The position numbers were made by a program, and so were the translations under genes. DNA of 64,000 nt from Tritrichomonas musculus (Eukaryota > Parabasalia > Tritrichomonadida > Tritrichomonadidae), in contig JAPFFF010000017.1 in NCBI GenBank assembly GCA_039105265.1, positions 2,852,001 to 2,916,000 of the forward strand, in the 5' to 3' direction. Numbering within the stretch: the stretch's first letter is position 1; each line of letters begins with the position of its first letter. The notes under the pieces are model-generated. The model made no database searches and was not told where the DNA came from. It was given only the letters and a program-made list of their open reading frames with translations. Of this stretch, positions 25,841 to 35,505 are shown in pieces.

Positions 25841-26945
25841 TTTGCGTTTTATAAGTCAAAAAGAATATTTTATAATCATCATTCAAAGCATCTATTGATG
25901 AACAAACATATTTTGTGTACATGATTGGAACTGTTATTATTGTTTTATTCTTCAGTGTTTTGTTAGTTTGACGCAAAGGATTTAATAGTTTACATTTAAC
26001 GTTTCCTGATTCATAACAAATGAATTCAGCAAGTTCATTGAACACTCTTCTTCGCTTTTCATGTTTCTTTTCTGTTTTCGCGTAATCGGTGTGAATGAGT
26101 ATTATATTTTTGGGTTTATATGACAGAAGACCTTTAAATCGTTGTTTTTGTTGAATCTCTTTCAATTGCATTGATTTGGCTCTTATGTACTGCCATTCAA
26201 AGTCGCGGTCGTCTTGCATCTGTTGAGGTGTTAGATAAATGTATTTTGATTGTCGTTTGTCAAGGTATTCATCAGTTTCTTCATCAAATGATGTGTATAA
26301 AGGATTCAATAAACGAAGAGATGAATGAGGTGTGTTATTGTACCATTTAACCGTTTGTTGTATCAATACATTGTTTGTCATTCGTTGTTGTGATTGACCG
26401 AAGGCGTTTCGTAAAGTTCTGATTACTGCATCAACACATTTATGTGCGTTCGTGAAAGGTGAATCATCAATGATTAACTTTATTTTGTTAGGGGCTTTGA
26501 ATTTAATTGACGGTTTGTTTGATTGGTATCTTTCGTCTCCGTTGCAATAACTTTTGAATGCATTTGATATAAAAGCCTGTTCACCATCACATTTAATTGT
26601 TTCGATTCTGATATTCCTTTTATTAACTAGTTTATCAATTACTTTGATTATAGTTAACTCAGTTCTGTCCGCAATCGGTTCAACAATTAAGTATTTCGTG
26701 TTTACATTGATTAGGACGAGATAAGCTTTGTTTAATGCAAACATTATATCCATTTCCCAACAATGAGGCTCAAATGAGAAGTCAGGTTTTGATAGTTTCT
26801 TTACTGTTTTCAATCGGAAATCCTTAATATAGGGCTCAGTTTTAATGTTTGTGTCTTTGATGTACTTGTATTTAGATTTGAAAGGATAATTAATTGATTC
26901 TTTGTAGCTGCGTGCACTCGCTATGTCTTCGATGTATTCATTCAT
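25830..26945 (-). CDS. INT: Polinton B integrase (rve type)
   Basis: A 371-residue integrase. N-terminal YPFKSKYKYIKDTN block; rve core with CWEMDIMFALNKAYLVLINV, IKCDGEQAF and AHKCVDAVIRTLRNAFG, then KWYNNTPHSSLR. The C-terminal part (KPKNIILIHTDYAKTEKKHE, FNELAEFICYESGNVKCKLL) matches the beta-rich tail of the other copies. A minus-strand TATTTTTG lies 8 bp upstream of the start (26954-26961). Confidence 0.93.
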   Translation of the reverse strand: MNEYIEDIASARSYKESINYPFKSKYKYIKDTNIKTEPYIKDFRLKTVKKLSKPDFSFEPHCWEMDIMFALNKAYLVLINVNTKYLIVEPIADRTELTIIKVIDKLVNKRNIRIETIKCDGEQAFISNAFKSYCNGDERYQSNKPSIKFKAPNKIKLIIDDSPFTNAHKCVDAVIRTLRNAFGQSQQRMTNNVLIQQTVKWYNNTPHSSLRLLNPLYTSFDEETDEYLDKRQSKYIYLTPQQMQDDRDFEWQYIRAKSMQLKEIQQKQRFKGLLSYKPKNIILIHTDYAKTEKKHEKRRRVFNELAEFICYESGNVKCKLLNPLRQTNKTLKNKTIITVPIMYTKYVCSSIDALNDDYKIFFLTYKTQNES

Positions 26946-27009
26946 TTTGATCGCAAAAATAAAGCCTTCAAATGCCGCCCGTGAACGGAAACAGTCAAAG
27001 AATCACAAA

Positions 27010-27059
27010 AATAAAAAGAGATATAGAAAGGGGTAATTTTAACCTTCAATCGAAATCAG
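27010..27059 (-). repeat. Boundary repeat B4
   Basis: AAAAAGAGATATAGAAAGGGG then TTTTAACCTTCAATCGAAATC. It is an inverted relative of B1 (shared extension TTAAAATTA-CCCTTT in B1 orientation) and of the B2 core. It lies between the integrase start and the capsid stop. Confidence 0.8.
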
Positions 27060-27064
27060 TTTAT

Positions 27065-28933
27065 TTATTCATTAGCTTGCGAACCTTTTGGCGTTTCATC
27101 ATCAACGTATTCTAAACCTTCGAGAGATAATTTAAAGTATGTATCACGGCACAAACATAACTGACAGGGGGGTGGATGAACTGTACCTTCTTCATTTACA
27201 TTATAATATGTATCGTTCACACCTGTGTGAATTGGTTGACCGTTGATTTGAATTTGAACATTACCAAAACCTCCATCAAGTCCGTCATAACAATAACCTG
27301 CAGATGATCTTTCAGTTTGAATATTGAATACAAATGATGTTGCATCAGACAAAGTGTTTTTGTATCGATTACCTCGTGAGTCGTTCTTTGGCATAGTAAA
27401 TGAATCTTCAAATTCCTTTGTACATTGAAGTGTAATTGCGTCTAAATCACCGGCAGTCAATTGATTTTCAAAGAATCTTGCACCGATGGTATCTACGTTC
27501 TCGTCAGGGAAGTTCTTACCGCCTATGTTCAAATAACAGTTTTGATAAACAGGGTTTTCAAATACAGTCAAATCATTATGATGCTTTGGAAACAGAACCG
27601 ATATCGTTGTAACGTTAATCAAAGGTATGTTCAATGTTGATTTGATTCCGTTTGCGGCGGCAGCAATCGGAAATGCATGATAATCAACCTTCTGTGAAGG
27701 AATTACTAAGCCTTCACGTAAAATGTTTTCAATTCCTTGACGTGTTGCTTCACAAACACCGTAGCCCTGCATGTTTGATTTGCAAAGAGTGATTGTCATT
27801 TGATTGCAGGTCAATGTTGCAACACCGTTTGAATATTCAATGTCTTTATGTTTTGTTTCTAAGATTTTAACAACATCGCCAGGAGCTAACGGAGCATCGG
27901 GATTAGCTGATGCAATCATTTCTGCAAACGTTCCTTTATTAACATCAGACTCTTTCACATGAAACTTCTCATAATCATCAGTTGTGTAATGAAATACAAC
28001 TTCTTTTGGTGTTTCATCTTCCTCAACAGGATTACCTGCATGTATTCTTTGATATTTGATTGTAAGTGTTTGATCAAACACGGAAGGAATGGTTGCTTCA
28101 TTACCGATTTGTGTGAATTGACGTTTAAGTTTACCGCGAACCTTTAAATCACGAAGTTTATCTAATGATTCAGCAGAAACAGATTCATCATCTTCGAGAA
28201 ATGCTTTTGTTTCAGCAACTACATACGGATCAATAACAGCCCAAACAAGACCGGCGGGGCTGACTTGAAAACGAATTGATAAATCACCGATGATTCCGTT
28301 AGGGAACAGATCAAATGCCTGTAATGCTAGTAAGTCATCAAACGGAAGGTTTAAATCAAATTCAACTTGTGCTCTTCCGTTCTCTTTGAAATTCATCAGA
28401 TTTACATACGTTCCTGCCATTGTTTGTGAATATTGACTTACATTTTCCCATAAAGAATGAACGAATCTACGTCTTTTCTTTTCTGTTTCTGGTTTAAGTG
28501 CAGAATATAAGAAACCTTCACGAACACATTCATTCTGTTGATATCCGACATTAACATTATTATGTAGAATCTCTAAACGATCGAACAACTGATTTGATGA
28601 TTTGAAACCGACAAACAGTTTGTAGAAGTGTTGAGGGTCTTCAATGGTTCGCAATTTATCAAGATCGGTATTCAACTGTAAATCTAGTTTGACATGAAAT
28701 GTCAGAAATCCTTTGTCAACATCACTTATGAAATGATCAGGATGAGTTAAACTGATTTGTGAGTATTGACCTGCTGTAAACGGTGCGGGCTGATCATGAC
28801 AGTCAACAGTTCTGAATGAAAATGAACGTGTTCCGTCATTAACGTTAATCATGTGACGCATCTCTTCAAATGCATGCAATACATTTCCTGTTTCGATTTG
28901 ATGGTTATGTGATCTCTCATTACGATATAACAT
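27065..28933 (-). CDS. MCP: Polinton B major capsid protein (622 aa)
   Basis: A 622-residue capsid protein with the same N-terminal block (FSFRTVDCHDQPAPF, HPDHFISDVDKGFLTF, FDLFPNGIIGDLSIRF) and C-terminal block (TITLCKSNMQGYGVCEATRQ, NIGGKNFPDENVDTIGARFF) as A and D. The central segment (about 280-375) is variable. Two conserved halves separated by a variable insert suit a double jelly-roll with a surface tower. Starts 53 bp from the divergent amphipathic gene. Confidence 0.82.
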   Translation of the reverse strand: MLYRNERSHNHQIETGNVLHAFEEMRHMINVNDGTRSFSFRTVDCHDQPAPFTAGQYSQISLTHPDHFISDVDKGFLTFHVKLDLQLNTDLDKLRTIEDPQHFYKLFVGFKSSNQLFDRLEILHNNVNVGYQQNECVREGFLYSALKPETEKKRRRFVHSLWENVSQYSQTMAGTYVNLMNFKENGRAQVEFDLNLPFDDLLALQAFDLFPNGIIGDLSIRFQVSPAGLVWAVIDPYVVAETKAFLEDDESVSAESLDKLRDLKVRGKLKRQFTQIGNEATIPSVFDQTLTIKYQRIHAGNPVEEDETPKEVVFHYTTDDYEKFHVKESDVNKGTFAEMIASANPDAPLAPGDVVKILETKHKDIEYSNGVATLTCNQMTITLCKSNMQGYGVCEATRQGIENILREGLVIPSQKVDYHAFPIAAAANGIKSTLNIPLINVTTISVLFPKHHNDLTVFENPVYQNCYLNIGGKNFPDENVDTIGARFFENQLTAGDLDAITLQCTKEFEDSFTMPKNDSRGNRYKNTLSDATSFVFNIQTERSSAGYCYDGLDGGFGNVQIQINGQPIHTGVNDTYYNVNEEGTVHPPPCQLCLCRDTYFKLSLEGLEYVDDETPKGSQANE

Positions 28934-28986
28934 TTATGATTTAATAAAAAGAATCAATATATTATCTCTTTTATTTACTCTTTAAA

Positions 28987-29238
28987 ATGGGTATAGGCAT
29001 ATTCAATAAGATAAAGAACGGTTTCAAGAAGTTCGGAAACAAAATCAAAGACGTAGCAACAAAGATTGTTGATAACATCCCTAAAGTCGTTGATGTCGGA
29101 AAACAGATTATCGATAAAGTTAAACCGATAACGAAATTCATTCCAGGCGTCGGTCAAGTTATTGACACTATTGATACAGGTTTAAGTATGGCAGGCCGAG
29201 TTGGAACGGTCGGAAAGTCAATATTAGATAAAGTTTAA
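28987..29238 (+). CDS. Small amphipathic basic protein of Polinton B (83 aa)
   Basis: MGIGIFNKIKNGFKKFGNKI forms a basic amphipathic N-terminal helix. It is followed by DNIPKVVDVGKQIIDKVKP, a Gly/Pro hinge (ITKFIPGVGQVID) and KSILDKV at the end. The same gene flanks the capsid gene in A and D. A lytic or core-condensing virion peptide is the best guess. Confidence 0.72.
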   Translation: MGIGIFNKIKNGFKKFGNKIKDVATKIVDNIPKVVDVGKQIIDKVKPITKFIPGVGQVIDTIDTGLSMAGRVGTVGKSILDKV

Positions 29239-29270
29239 TGATATCTATAAACGTTTTATCATAAACTCAA

Positions 29271-29801
29271 ATGAATGAAAACATCAATGAAGTTAAAATA
29301 ATAAATGAAAACAGAAATGAAGTTAAAGTATTTAAATCACTTGAAGAATTCGATTTGTTCTGTCATAAAAATATTGATCAAATGAAATCACAAACGACAA
29401 ACTATTTGAACAAGATTTATAAAATCATCACTAACGACGGAAATGAATACAAAATCACAAAACGTAATTGCAAAGAAGGAAAACGATGTGACGGAGACAT
29501 TTATTTGAAGAAAGTCGGGAATACAATCACTAAAACACTTGAGAATGACAATATCACCGCTGATATTATTATTCTGAGAGAAACAGTTGATGTTATATCT
29601 TCCAAAACTGATGAACTTCGCGATTTGTTTGACAGTAAGTTGATTCACGTTGATATCATCATTAAACAGCTCATCGATAAAAATAAAATACTTGAAGAAC
29701 ATATCAATAAGCTTTCAAATGTTGTTGATCAGCAATCAAAAGTCATTAATGAATATGTATTAAATGTTGTTGCTCCTGACAACCACAGAATGATTAAGTG
29801 A
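29271..29801 (+). CDS. Conserved coiled-coil protein (176 aa)
   Basis: Polinton B member of the family with FKSLEEFDLFCHKN, TTNYLNKIYKIITNDGNEYK and ITKRNCKEG in the N-terminal half. The C-terminal half is a long coiled coil (VDVISSKTDELRDLFDSKLI, LEEHINKLSNVVDQQSKVIN). It overlaps the convergent 77-residue gene by 42 bp at the 3' ends. Function unknown. Confidence 0.8.
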   Translation: MNENINEVKIINENRNEVKVFKSLEEFDLFCHKNIDQMKSQTTNYLNKIYKIITNDGNEYKITKRNCKEGKRCDGDIYLKKVGNTITKTLENDNITADIIILRETVDVISSKTDELRDLFDSKLIHVDIIIKQLIDKNKILEEHINKLSNVVDQQSKVINEYVLNVVAPDNHRMIK

Positions 29802-29993
29802 ATCATGATGATTTAATGATTTAGTCGTTTTTGGCTGTGGTTCATGAAATACATTACCTTTTTCATTATAACATTTCACTGTCGGAGCTGAGTTTATTTT
29901 TGTTCTATTCTTTTGCATCGTTAATTGTAATCTATCAAAATAGTTTTTGTGTTTATCATCATGAACGGTTCTCATTTGATTAATAACAGACAT
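29760..29993 (-). CDS. Small basic protein of Polinton B (77 aa)
   Basis: MSVINQMRTVHDDKHKNYFD, then TKINSAPTVKCYNEKGNVFH and a C-terminal SLNH. It is homologous to the 77- and 75-residue genes of A and D. Divergent from the 75-residue coiled-coil gene with 14 bp between starts. Function unknown. Confidence 0.75.
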   Translation of the reverse strand: MSVINQMRTVHDDKHKNYFDRLQLTMQKNRTKINSAPTVKCYNEKGNVFHEPQPKTTKSLNHHDSLNHSVVVRSNNI

Positions 29994-30007
29994 TTAATTG
30001 TTATTAA

Positions 30008-30235
30008 ATGAGTGAACTAACAGAATACAAGAAAGAAATTCCTGAATTAAAACGTATCAAACGAGGATTGAAAGAAAAGTGTTATGATTACAAACAATAT
30101 CTCAACAATATCAAATCGGGAATGCTTGGCTCTGACGGTCTTGCCGTTCGTGAGTCTCTTATTGAAGACATCAACAGCCTCAAAAATAAAGTTCATCAGC
30201 TTGAGAATGAATTAAATGAATTGTCTAATAAATGA
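30008..30235 (+). CDS. Short coiled-coil protein of Polinton B (75 aa)
   Basis: MSELTEYKKEIPELKRIKRG, central GMLGSDGLAVRESLIEDINS and a C-terminal heptad helix. Nearly the same as the copies in A and D. It is the last gene before the right TIR. In A the RARILSSEND gene follows its counterpart directly. Confidence 0.8.
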   Translation: MSELTEYKKEIPELKRIKRGLKEKCYDYKQYLNNIKSGMLGSDGLAVRESLIEDINSLKNKVHQLENELNELSNK

Positions 30236-30301
30236 AACATCAATTGATGGTAATCATTAAATGAGTTCATATTATTTTTGTTCATTAGTCGTGTTGACGG
30301 T

Positions 30302-30313
30302 GGGCTTTAGCCC
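30302..30313. repeat. Micro-hairpin GGGCT-TT-AGCCC
   Basis: GC-rich palindrome in the otherwise AT-rich gap 30236-30412, which holds no gene. It is of the same type as the hairpins inside pPolB. Confidence 0.5.
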
Positions 30314-30412
30314 GACGGAAACCGACTGATATATACTACTAAACAAGTTCAAAGATGTAAATTCAAAGATGAAGATTCAAAAGTGTCTACCCGATTTTTG
30401 AATGAAATGGGA

Positions 30413-30530
30413 GGCTAATTTTGAAAAAGTGGCGATTTTTTGAGTCATGGGGCTGAGGTTTGGGGTCTGTAAACCCTATGACGAGGGGGTCATTTTTTAT
30501 CCCCTGCCCAGACGGTCCACTATCACTACT
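30413..30530 (-). repeat. Right TIR of Polinton B, 118 bp
   Basis: Exact reverse complement of 8950-9067, ending CACTATCACTACT at 30530 and followed by the target hexamer. Confidence 0.95.
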
Positions 30531-30536
30531 TACCTG
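30531..30536. repeat. Right target-site duplication of Polinton B (TACCTG)
   Basis: Identical to 8944-8949. Confidence 0.93.
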
Positions 30537-30630
30537 ATTTTTTATACCTGAGCTTGTTGGCTTGCAAGGTATGCTGGGCAAGGTACGAGTAAAATTATTA
30601 GATGGTCATCCCGCACAGACCATTACTACT
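30531..30630. mobile_element. Polinton A, right terminus beyond nested B
   Basis: About 100 bp starting with the second copy of B's target hexamer (30531-30536) and ending CATTACTACT at 30630. Read inward from 30630 the end starts AGTAGTAATGG, matching the AGTAGT start of the other Polintons here. The sequence immediately right of it is the interrupted fibre-like gene of C. It is therefore read as the right TIR tip of A. The matching left TIR is outside the window, so the TIR length cannot be given. Confidence 0.75.
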
Positions 30631-30636
30631 TACATC
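30631..30636. repeat. Probable right target hexamer of Polinton A (TACATC)
   Basis: First six bases after the A terminus, inside the fibre-like gene of C. The partner copy would be at A's left end, outside the window, so it cannot be confirmed here. Confidence 0.5.
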
Positions 30637-32933
30637 ACACCCTTATATTTTGCTAAATAACCTCGGGACATGATGCATCTTGAATATATTTGTTTAGCAT
30701 CTAATAATTCCTGAATAGTTGTCCAAGAATATCCGCCTATTGGGAAATTATATGTCAGGGGTCTTCCTGATGTTATATCAACAGTGTCTTCATAATAGAA
30801 TGGGAATTTGAAATTGTCGAAATACACAGTTCTTTGATGTAATACAAGAACAATGTTATGAGGATTTCCAGTTGTATCATAGAATAATATTCTTATTTCC
30901 AAACATAGCGCATAATCACCTACTATGTATTCCAGTTTAATTACCTTATCTTCAAGTTTTAGATAATGAATTGATATTTCACCGCCCTCTGTAATCGGTC
31001 CGCAATCAATAGCACATTTTTTTATTAGTTGTTCTTCTGTTATGACGTTTGACTTCAGTGCAAAGTTATCATTCACATATTTCACCGAAGTAATCATATC
31101 ATCATTCACAGGTTGGTTGCTGATTAATGTGATAGTTGCATCATAAATATTGGTTAGTGTATCATCCTCAACTCTCAATGAAACAATACGTGTAGCTACA
31201 CGAATATCTATCAATTCGCTTGACTCACTACTTACTGATTTGTATATGAGATTTGCACCCTTTCGTCCAGAATAAGTATATTCAGCTTCTTCATATGTTG
31301 ATTCTTCAGCATTTCGTTTGAACTTTACGATTATATTTTTAGTTGTCAATACTCTTCTTATATATTCATCTGGGATTGCACAACCACTATCATTCTGTAT
31401 ACATTGAATTGTGAATCGTTCTGGACTTTCATCAACAACATTCGAGTCTTTGATAAATGGTGATTCAATTTGTGCTCTAATGAAATTATATGCTATAGGA
31501 TTATTATTTCTATGTGCTGCAATATACGATACATATACAATTTGTCCATCATCATGACGCCATATTATTCTATCAATGCGTTTACCATTGCTATCATATC
31601 TGTCCAAGCAATCAAAAGTGTTAGTAGAGCCATTTGGTTTAAATATTACATCAATATGCATAATATCATCATCTTGATTATCTCCCCAATTAACATCAAA
31701 TACCAAATGAACTCCAGCATTTGGTAGCTTAGGGGTAATATATGCACCGTCATATAAATTTGCAGGATATGCAATATTCAATTCAGTGCCATATAGTGCG
31801 GTACTCAATGCAGATTCATTAACCAAATCTGTGGGTACCTCAGGGATTTCACTTTTCAAAGCATATTTCCCATCAGCCACATCCTTGGTCTCATATTTAT
31901 CTAATTCATAAGCCAATTCATCTTCATCAACAAACTTCTCATCAGCTTGTGCACTAGTATAATACGGTGTCAAATCAACTGGTTCTGGTATATCTGTCTT
32001 CAATGCATAAGTGTTCGACACATATCTAGCTGAATAAGCGTTTTTGTCTGTTGGTTCGACAGTTTTGGTTATTGAACATGATAATATTTCCGGTGTATCA
32101 CCAGTTCCTGGATTGATTAATTCATGGCTTTGATACAGTATCCAAAGACCAGAATTACTTCCGTCGATACGCAGTATCTGAGAGGGTTGATTATCATCAT
32201 CGTCATTGTACGAATAGTCTGCGTGAACATAATGGGCCGTATAGTAACTGTCTGATGATACAATATCCAACCCATATTGCTCAATCAGTACATGATATGT
32301 GTTGTAATCTAAATCAGGAATTGTATTATTGACGATTTTGAATTGAATAGTTGTTTGCCCCTCAATAATCTCTGGGATATCGCTTTTCACTTGCTCAATA
32401 GCAAGGGTCATATCTGTTGTCAAAGTATAATTTGTCAAATCAACAGGTTCTGGAATGTCTTCTTTTTTTGCATACAATGTCATATCTGGTAAGTCCTGAG
32501 TCTTCGTGTACTCACTTAAGTTCGTAAGCTTTGCATATGGTTCCAAAGCAGTTGTCAAAGCAGATTCATTAACCAAATCTGTAGGTACCTCAGGTATGTC
32601 AGTTGATAATGCAAAGTTGTTAACAACGTAATCACGTAATGTATTAACAGCGTTTTCAATTTCTTCACTACTAGCATACTTTAATAATTCTTTATTGAAT
32701 TCCTCTGTTTTCAAATAATCGAATAAATCAGTTGTTTTCGCATATGGTTTTAATAATTCTTTCAATTCCTCAGTATTCAAGCTTGACCCTAAATTATTTC
32801 CGTTATTGCATTGGCAGGAACCATTGGTTCCCGGACACAAATGTGTACAAGCATATTTCTTGATATATTCTATTATCAATTCATCAATTGTATTTACTTT
32901 TTTTATAGTACCCGCTTGTTCTATCGTGAACAT
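30637..32933 (-). CDS. Fibre-like gene of Polinton C, interrupted by Polinton A
   Basis: N-terminal MFTIEQAGTIKKVNTIDELI tag, a Cys/Gly/Asn-rich patch, shaft units (YALKTDIPEPVDLTPYYTSA, DEKFVDEDELAYELDKY), several non-repetitive inserts, and the distal block VITEEQLIKKCAIDCGPITE. The right end of Polinton A interrupts the gene at 30630/30631, so the head domain is not in this piece. The distal part is very similar to the fibre piece of E. Starts 14 bp from the divergent large protein. Confidence 0.8.
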
Positions 32934-32947
32934 TTTGGGAATAATAA

Positions 32948-35497
32948 ATGATAACAAACATAAACGAAGATTTCATACTAAACGAAGTAAAAAAAGGGGA
33001 CTATCAAGATATGCTCATATTCATGTTCCAAAATAGTAAGTTAACACAAATAACAACAATTATTGGTAATATTATTGAGTATCTTAAGAATCCTCGTAAC
33101 TATGTCAAAGATGTAAAAACAAATTTAAAAGATATGCTTGATAAATATAACGCAAAGCCTAAAGGAACTTCAAGACAAAAAAATGAATTAGCTAAAATAC
33201 TTGATTCAAAAGCGAATTACTTTATTGATTTAACCAACTATCTGAAAAATAAAGCTGCGGGCACTCGCAGCCTCGACCGGAGGTCTCGGGCGCAATGCGA
33301 CCTCCGACAAGCAGAGGAAGAAAAACCTATTTCCATTCCACAAGTTGAAGAGGAGGAGGAGCCCGATTTAGCAGACCATTATTTCAGAAATCGAATTAAT
33401 AAAGATATTGAATCACTTAATGATTTAGTTATACTTGATAGTAATCATATTAATGCTTTACAATTATTTTATCGTATTGCTGATGATTCAGAGAAGTATT
33501 CAGTATTCAATAAAAAAGATACCGCACAGATTCAATCACTTGTCAAATCATTGACAAATAATATAGACTCACATAAAAACAATGATGTATCAGATAATAT
33601 AAATAACCTATTGCAATTTGAGAATATTAGAAGAAAAACCAATATTGAAACAATGAAAAAGATAGCAGAAACTAATCAAGAAGGTCAACAATTATCAGAT
33701 GCTTACAATAAATCTTCTACAATTGATGCTAATCAACTTAAGAAATTTGGGTTATTAAACGATGATTTTAATGCTGAAAACCTTTATGATTATTATAATC
33801 GAGCTATAAATCCCAAAGATGATTCTGACATCAGAGTAAAAAAACTTGTATTACAATTACATGATGCAATACGTGAAACAAACATATTTGAAGAAACAAC
33901 TGAACCTAAAAACAAAAAGAAGCTCAAACAATTAATAAAGTATATTAAAGAAAATGGTGACCGAGAAATATTATTTAACATGAATAGTGATTCACAAAGT
34001 TCTGACGATAATAATGTTGATAATGAATATTTTTCCATTCCTAAATCAATGTCAAAGCCTGTATTTAAATCACCATCTAAAAAACCCGTAGTTAGTTCTG
34101 AAAACTACGATGATTTATTTAATGTTGATATTGCAGCACCAGAAGGTGTATCTCCAATCGATACTGATGAATTCAAAAGCAATTATATGCAGTCTGTCCC
34201 AACTGGTAAACGTGCTGGTAAAACATTTGAAGCTTCACAAAAACGTTTAAATGACTTATACATTTTCGAAAATAAACAAAGTATTGATGTTAGTAAATTC
34301 CGAGGGGAATTATTTGATATTCTTATTAATGGTAATTATCGTATTAAATTCTCTCCAAAATGTGCTACAAGAGATGGCGCAGAAGCCTATTGTAAGAAGA
34401 AATTTGATAAAAATGGATATCCATTATATCGATTAATTCCTGCAAGGAGAGACACTAAAGACCCTCTTGGTAATCCAATTTGTGACTTAAATGGCGACAA
34501 AGTAGAGGACATCGTTATTGTTGACACTCGTGGTAAACCTGTTATAATTAATGGTTTCCGTCTTGTTAAAGCAGACCCCTATAAGAAATTATGGCAAACC
34601 GAACGCATTGCTGGTAAAACAGATGATTCATTTGAAGTATGGATGAAAAATCTTACTGGTACTACTAAAACATGGAATTATAAACAAAAACAATGGGATG
34701 CTGGTAAAATCGATGTTAAATATGATGGAGATTTCATTAAAGCAGTTAATGCTTATCAGGAGGTTGGCTTATCTAAACCCAAAGTCAGCACCAAACTTAA
34801 TGCAAGAGGATTATGGAGTTCAATCTTTTCAAAAATATGGCAATTAGCACTCTATAATATGTTTGGAGGAGAAGTTGTAATTGATGGAGAAAGTGTAGAT
34901 TATCAATTTTTGGAACCATTGAAGTGTTTATTCAGTTACTTAAAAACATGTACCGCTGTATTTATTTTACAATATGAATTGCAAGCAATGAAAACACATG
35001 AATGCAATGATTGGAATGAATGGGTTAAATATAAAAAAGTACACTCAAAAGCAGTAAATTCTGAATTAGGTCTTAAGATTCAAGAAGATTATAATAATAA
35101 TATGAAAAGTATTATCCCAATTGGCGGTGAAATAAATGGTGAAGCTGAAATATCAGAACGATTAGGAGAAATATTATCCCAAACAATTAAACTAATAGCT
35201 AAAGTTGGACTTGGATATACAGAAAAAAAGAAAAAACGATTTACACAATTAGCACAGAAAATATTAGAAAATAAAGCAACTAAAGAAGAAAAGAAACATT
35301 TACGAGAACAATTTGGTTCAAATATTGATAAACATATTAATTCGAAAGTTGGCGGAAATTACATTGAAGTTAAAAATTTGTATAAATCAATGTATGATAA
35401 TTATCGCGACAAAACATATATTAAATCAAGAACTGATGAAAAACTAGCTAATGTTAAAGTTGAATCCGATGAATCTGAAGATGAAAATGAAGCATAA
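32948..35497 (+). CDS. Large virion-type protein of Polinton C (849 aa)
   Basis: Homologue of the B and D proteins. The conserved half has FDILINGNYRIKFSPKCATR, DLNGDKVEDIVIVDTRGKP, IINGFRLVKADPYKKLWQT and WSSIFSKIWQLAL. The N-terminal half is helical and acidic, and includes a GC-rich in-frame hairpin segment (33254-33306). C-terminal acidic tail (VESDESEDENE). A longer internal helical tract than in D. Function unknown, probably structural. Confidence 0.78.
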   Translation: MITNINEDFILNEVKKGDYQDMLIFMFQNSKLTQITTIIGNIIEYLKNPRNYVKDVKTNLKDMLDKYNAKPKGTSRQKNELAKILDSKANYFIDLTNYLKNKAAGTRSLDRRSRAQCDLRQAEEEKPISIPQVEEEEEPDLADHYFRNRINKDIESLNDLVILDSNHINALQLFYRIADDSEKYSVFNKKDTAQIQSLVKSLTNNIDSHKNNDVSDNINNLLQFENIRRKTNIETMKKIAETNQEGQQLSDAYNKSSTIDANQLKKFGLLNDDFNAENLYDYYNRAINPKDDSDIRVKKLVLQLHDAIRETNIFEETTEPKNKKKLKQLIKYIKENGDREILFNMNSDSQSSDDNNVDNEYFSIPKSMSKPVFKSPSKKPVVSSENYDDLFNVDIAAPEGVSPIDTDEFKSNYMQSVPTGKRAGKTFEASQKRLNDLYIFENKQSIDVSKFRGELFDILINGNYRIKFSPKCATRDGAEAYCKKKFDKNGYPLYRLIPARRDTKDPLGNPICDLNGDKVEDIVIVDTRGKPVIINGFRLVKADPYKKLWQTERIAGKTDDSFEVWMKNLTGTTKTWNYKQKQWDAGKIDVKYDGDFIKAVNAYQEVGLSKPKVSTKLNARGLWSSIFSKIWQLALYNMFGGEVVIDGESVDYQFLEPLKCLFSYLKTCTAVFILQYELQAMKTHECNDWNEWVKYKKVHSKAVNSELGLKIQEDYNNNMKSIIPIGGEINGEAEISERLGEILSQTIKLIAKVGLGYTEKKKKRFTQLAQKILENKATKEEKKHLREQFGSNIDKHINSKVGGNYIEVKNLYKSMYDNYRDKTYIKSRTDEKLANVKVESDESEDENEA
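33254..33306. repeat. In-frame GC-rich hairpins in large-protein gene
   Basis: GCTGCG-GGCACT-CGCAGC followed by CGGAGGTC...GACCTCCG. The composition contrasts sharply with the AT-rich surroundings; the frame stays open through the insert. Confidence 0.7.
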
Positions 35498-35505
35498 AAA
35501 AATAT

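Larger units (their letters stand above)
8950..30530. mobile_element. Polinton B, complete with TIRs and target duplication
   Basis: A 21.6-kb Polinton is bounded by perfect 118-bp terminal inverted repeats that start 5'-AGTAGTGATAG. It is flanked on both sides by the hexamer TACCTG, the 6-bp duplication expected for Polinton integration. It holds integrase, pPolB, ATPase, major capsid, fibre-like, large and small virion-type genes, plus an HNH gene and a 354-residue accessory gene. All main genes are open and the TIRs are identical, so it looks whole and recent. It is the innermost element on the left side, nested in A. Confidence 0.95.
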
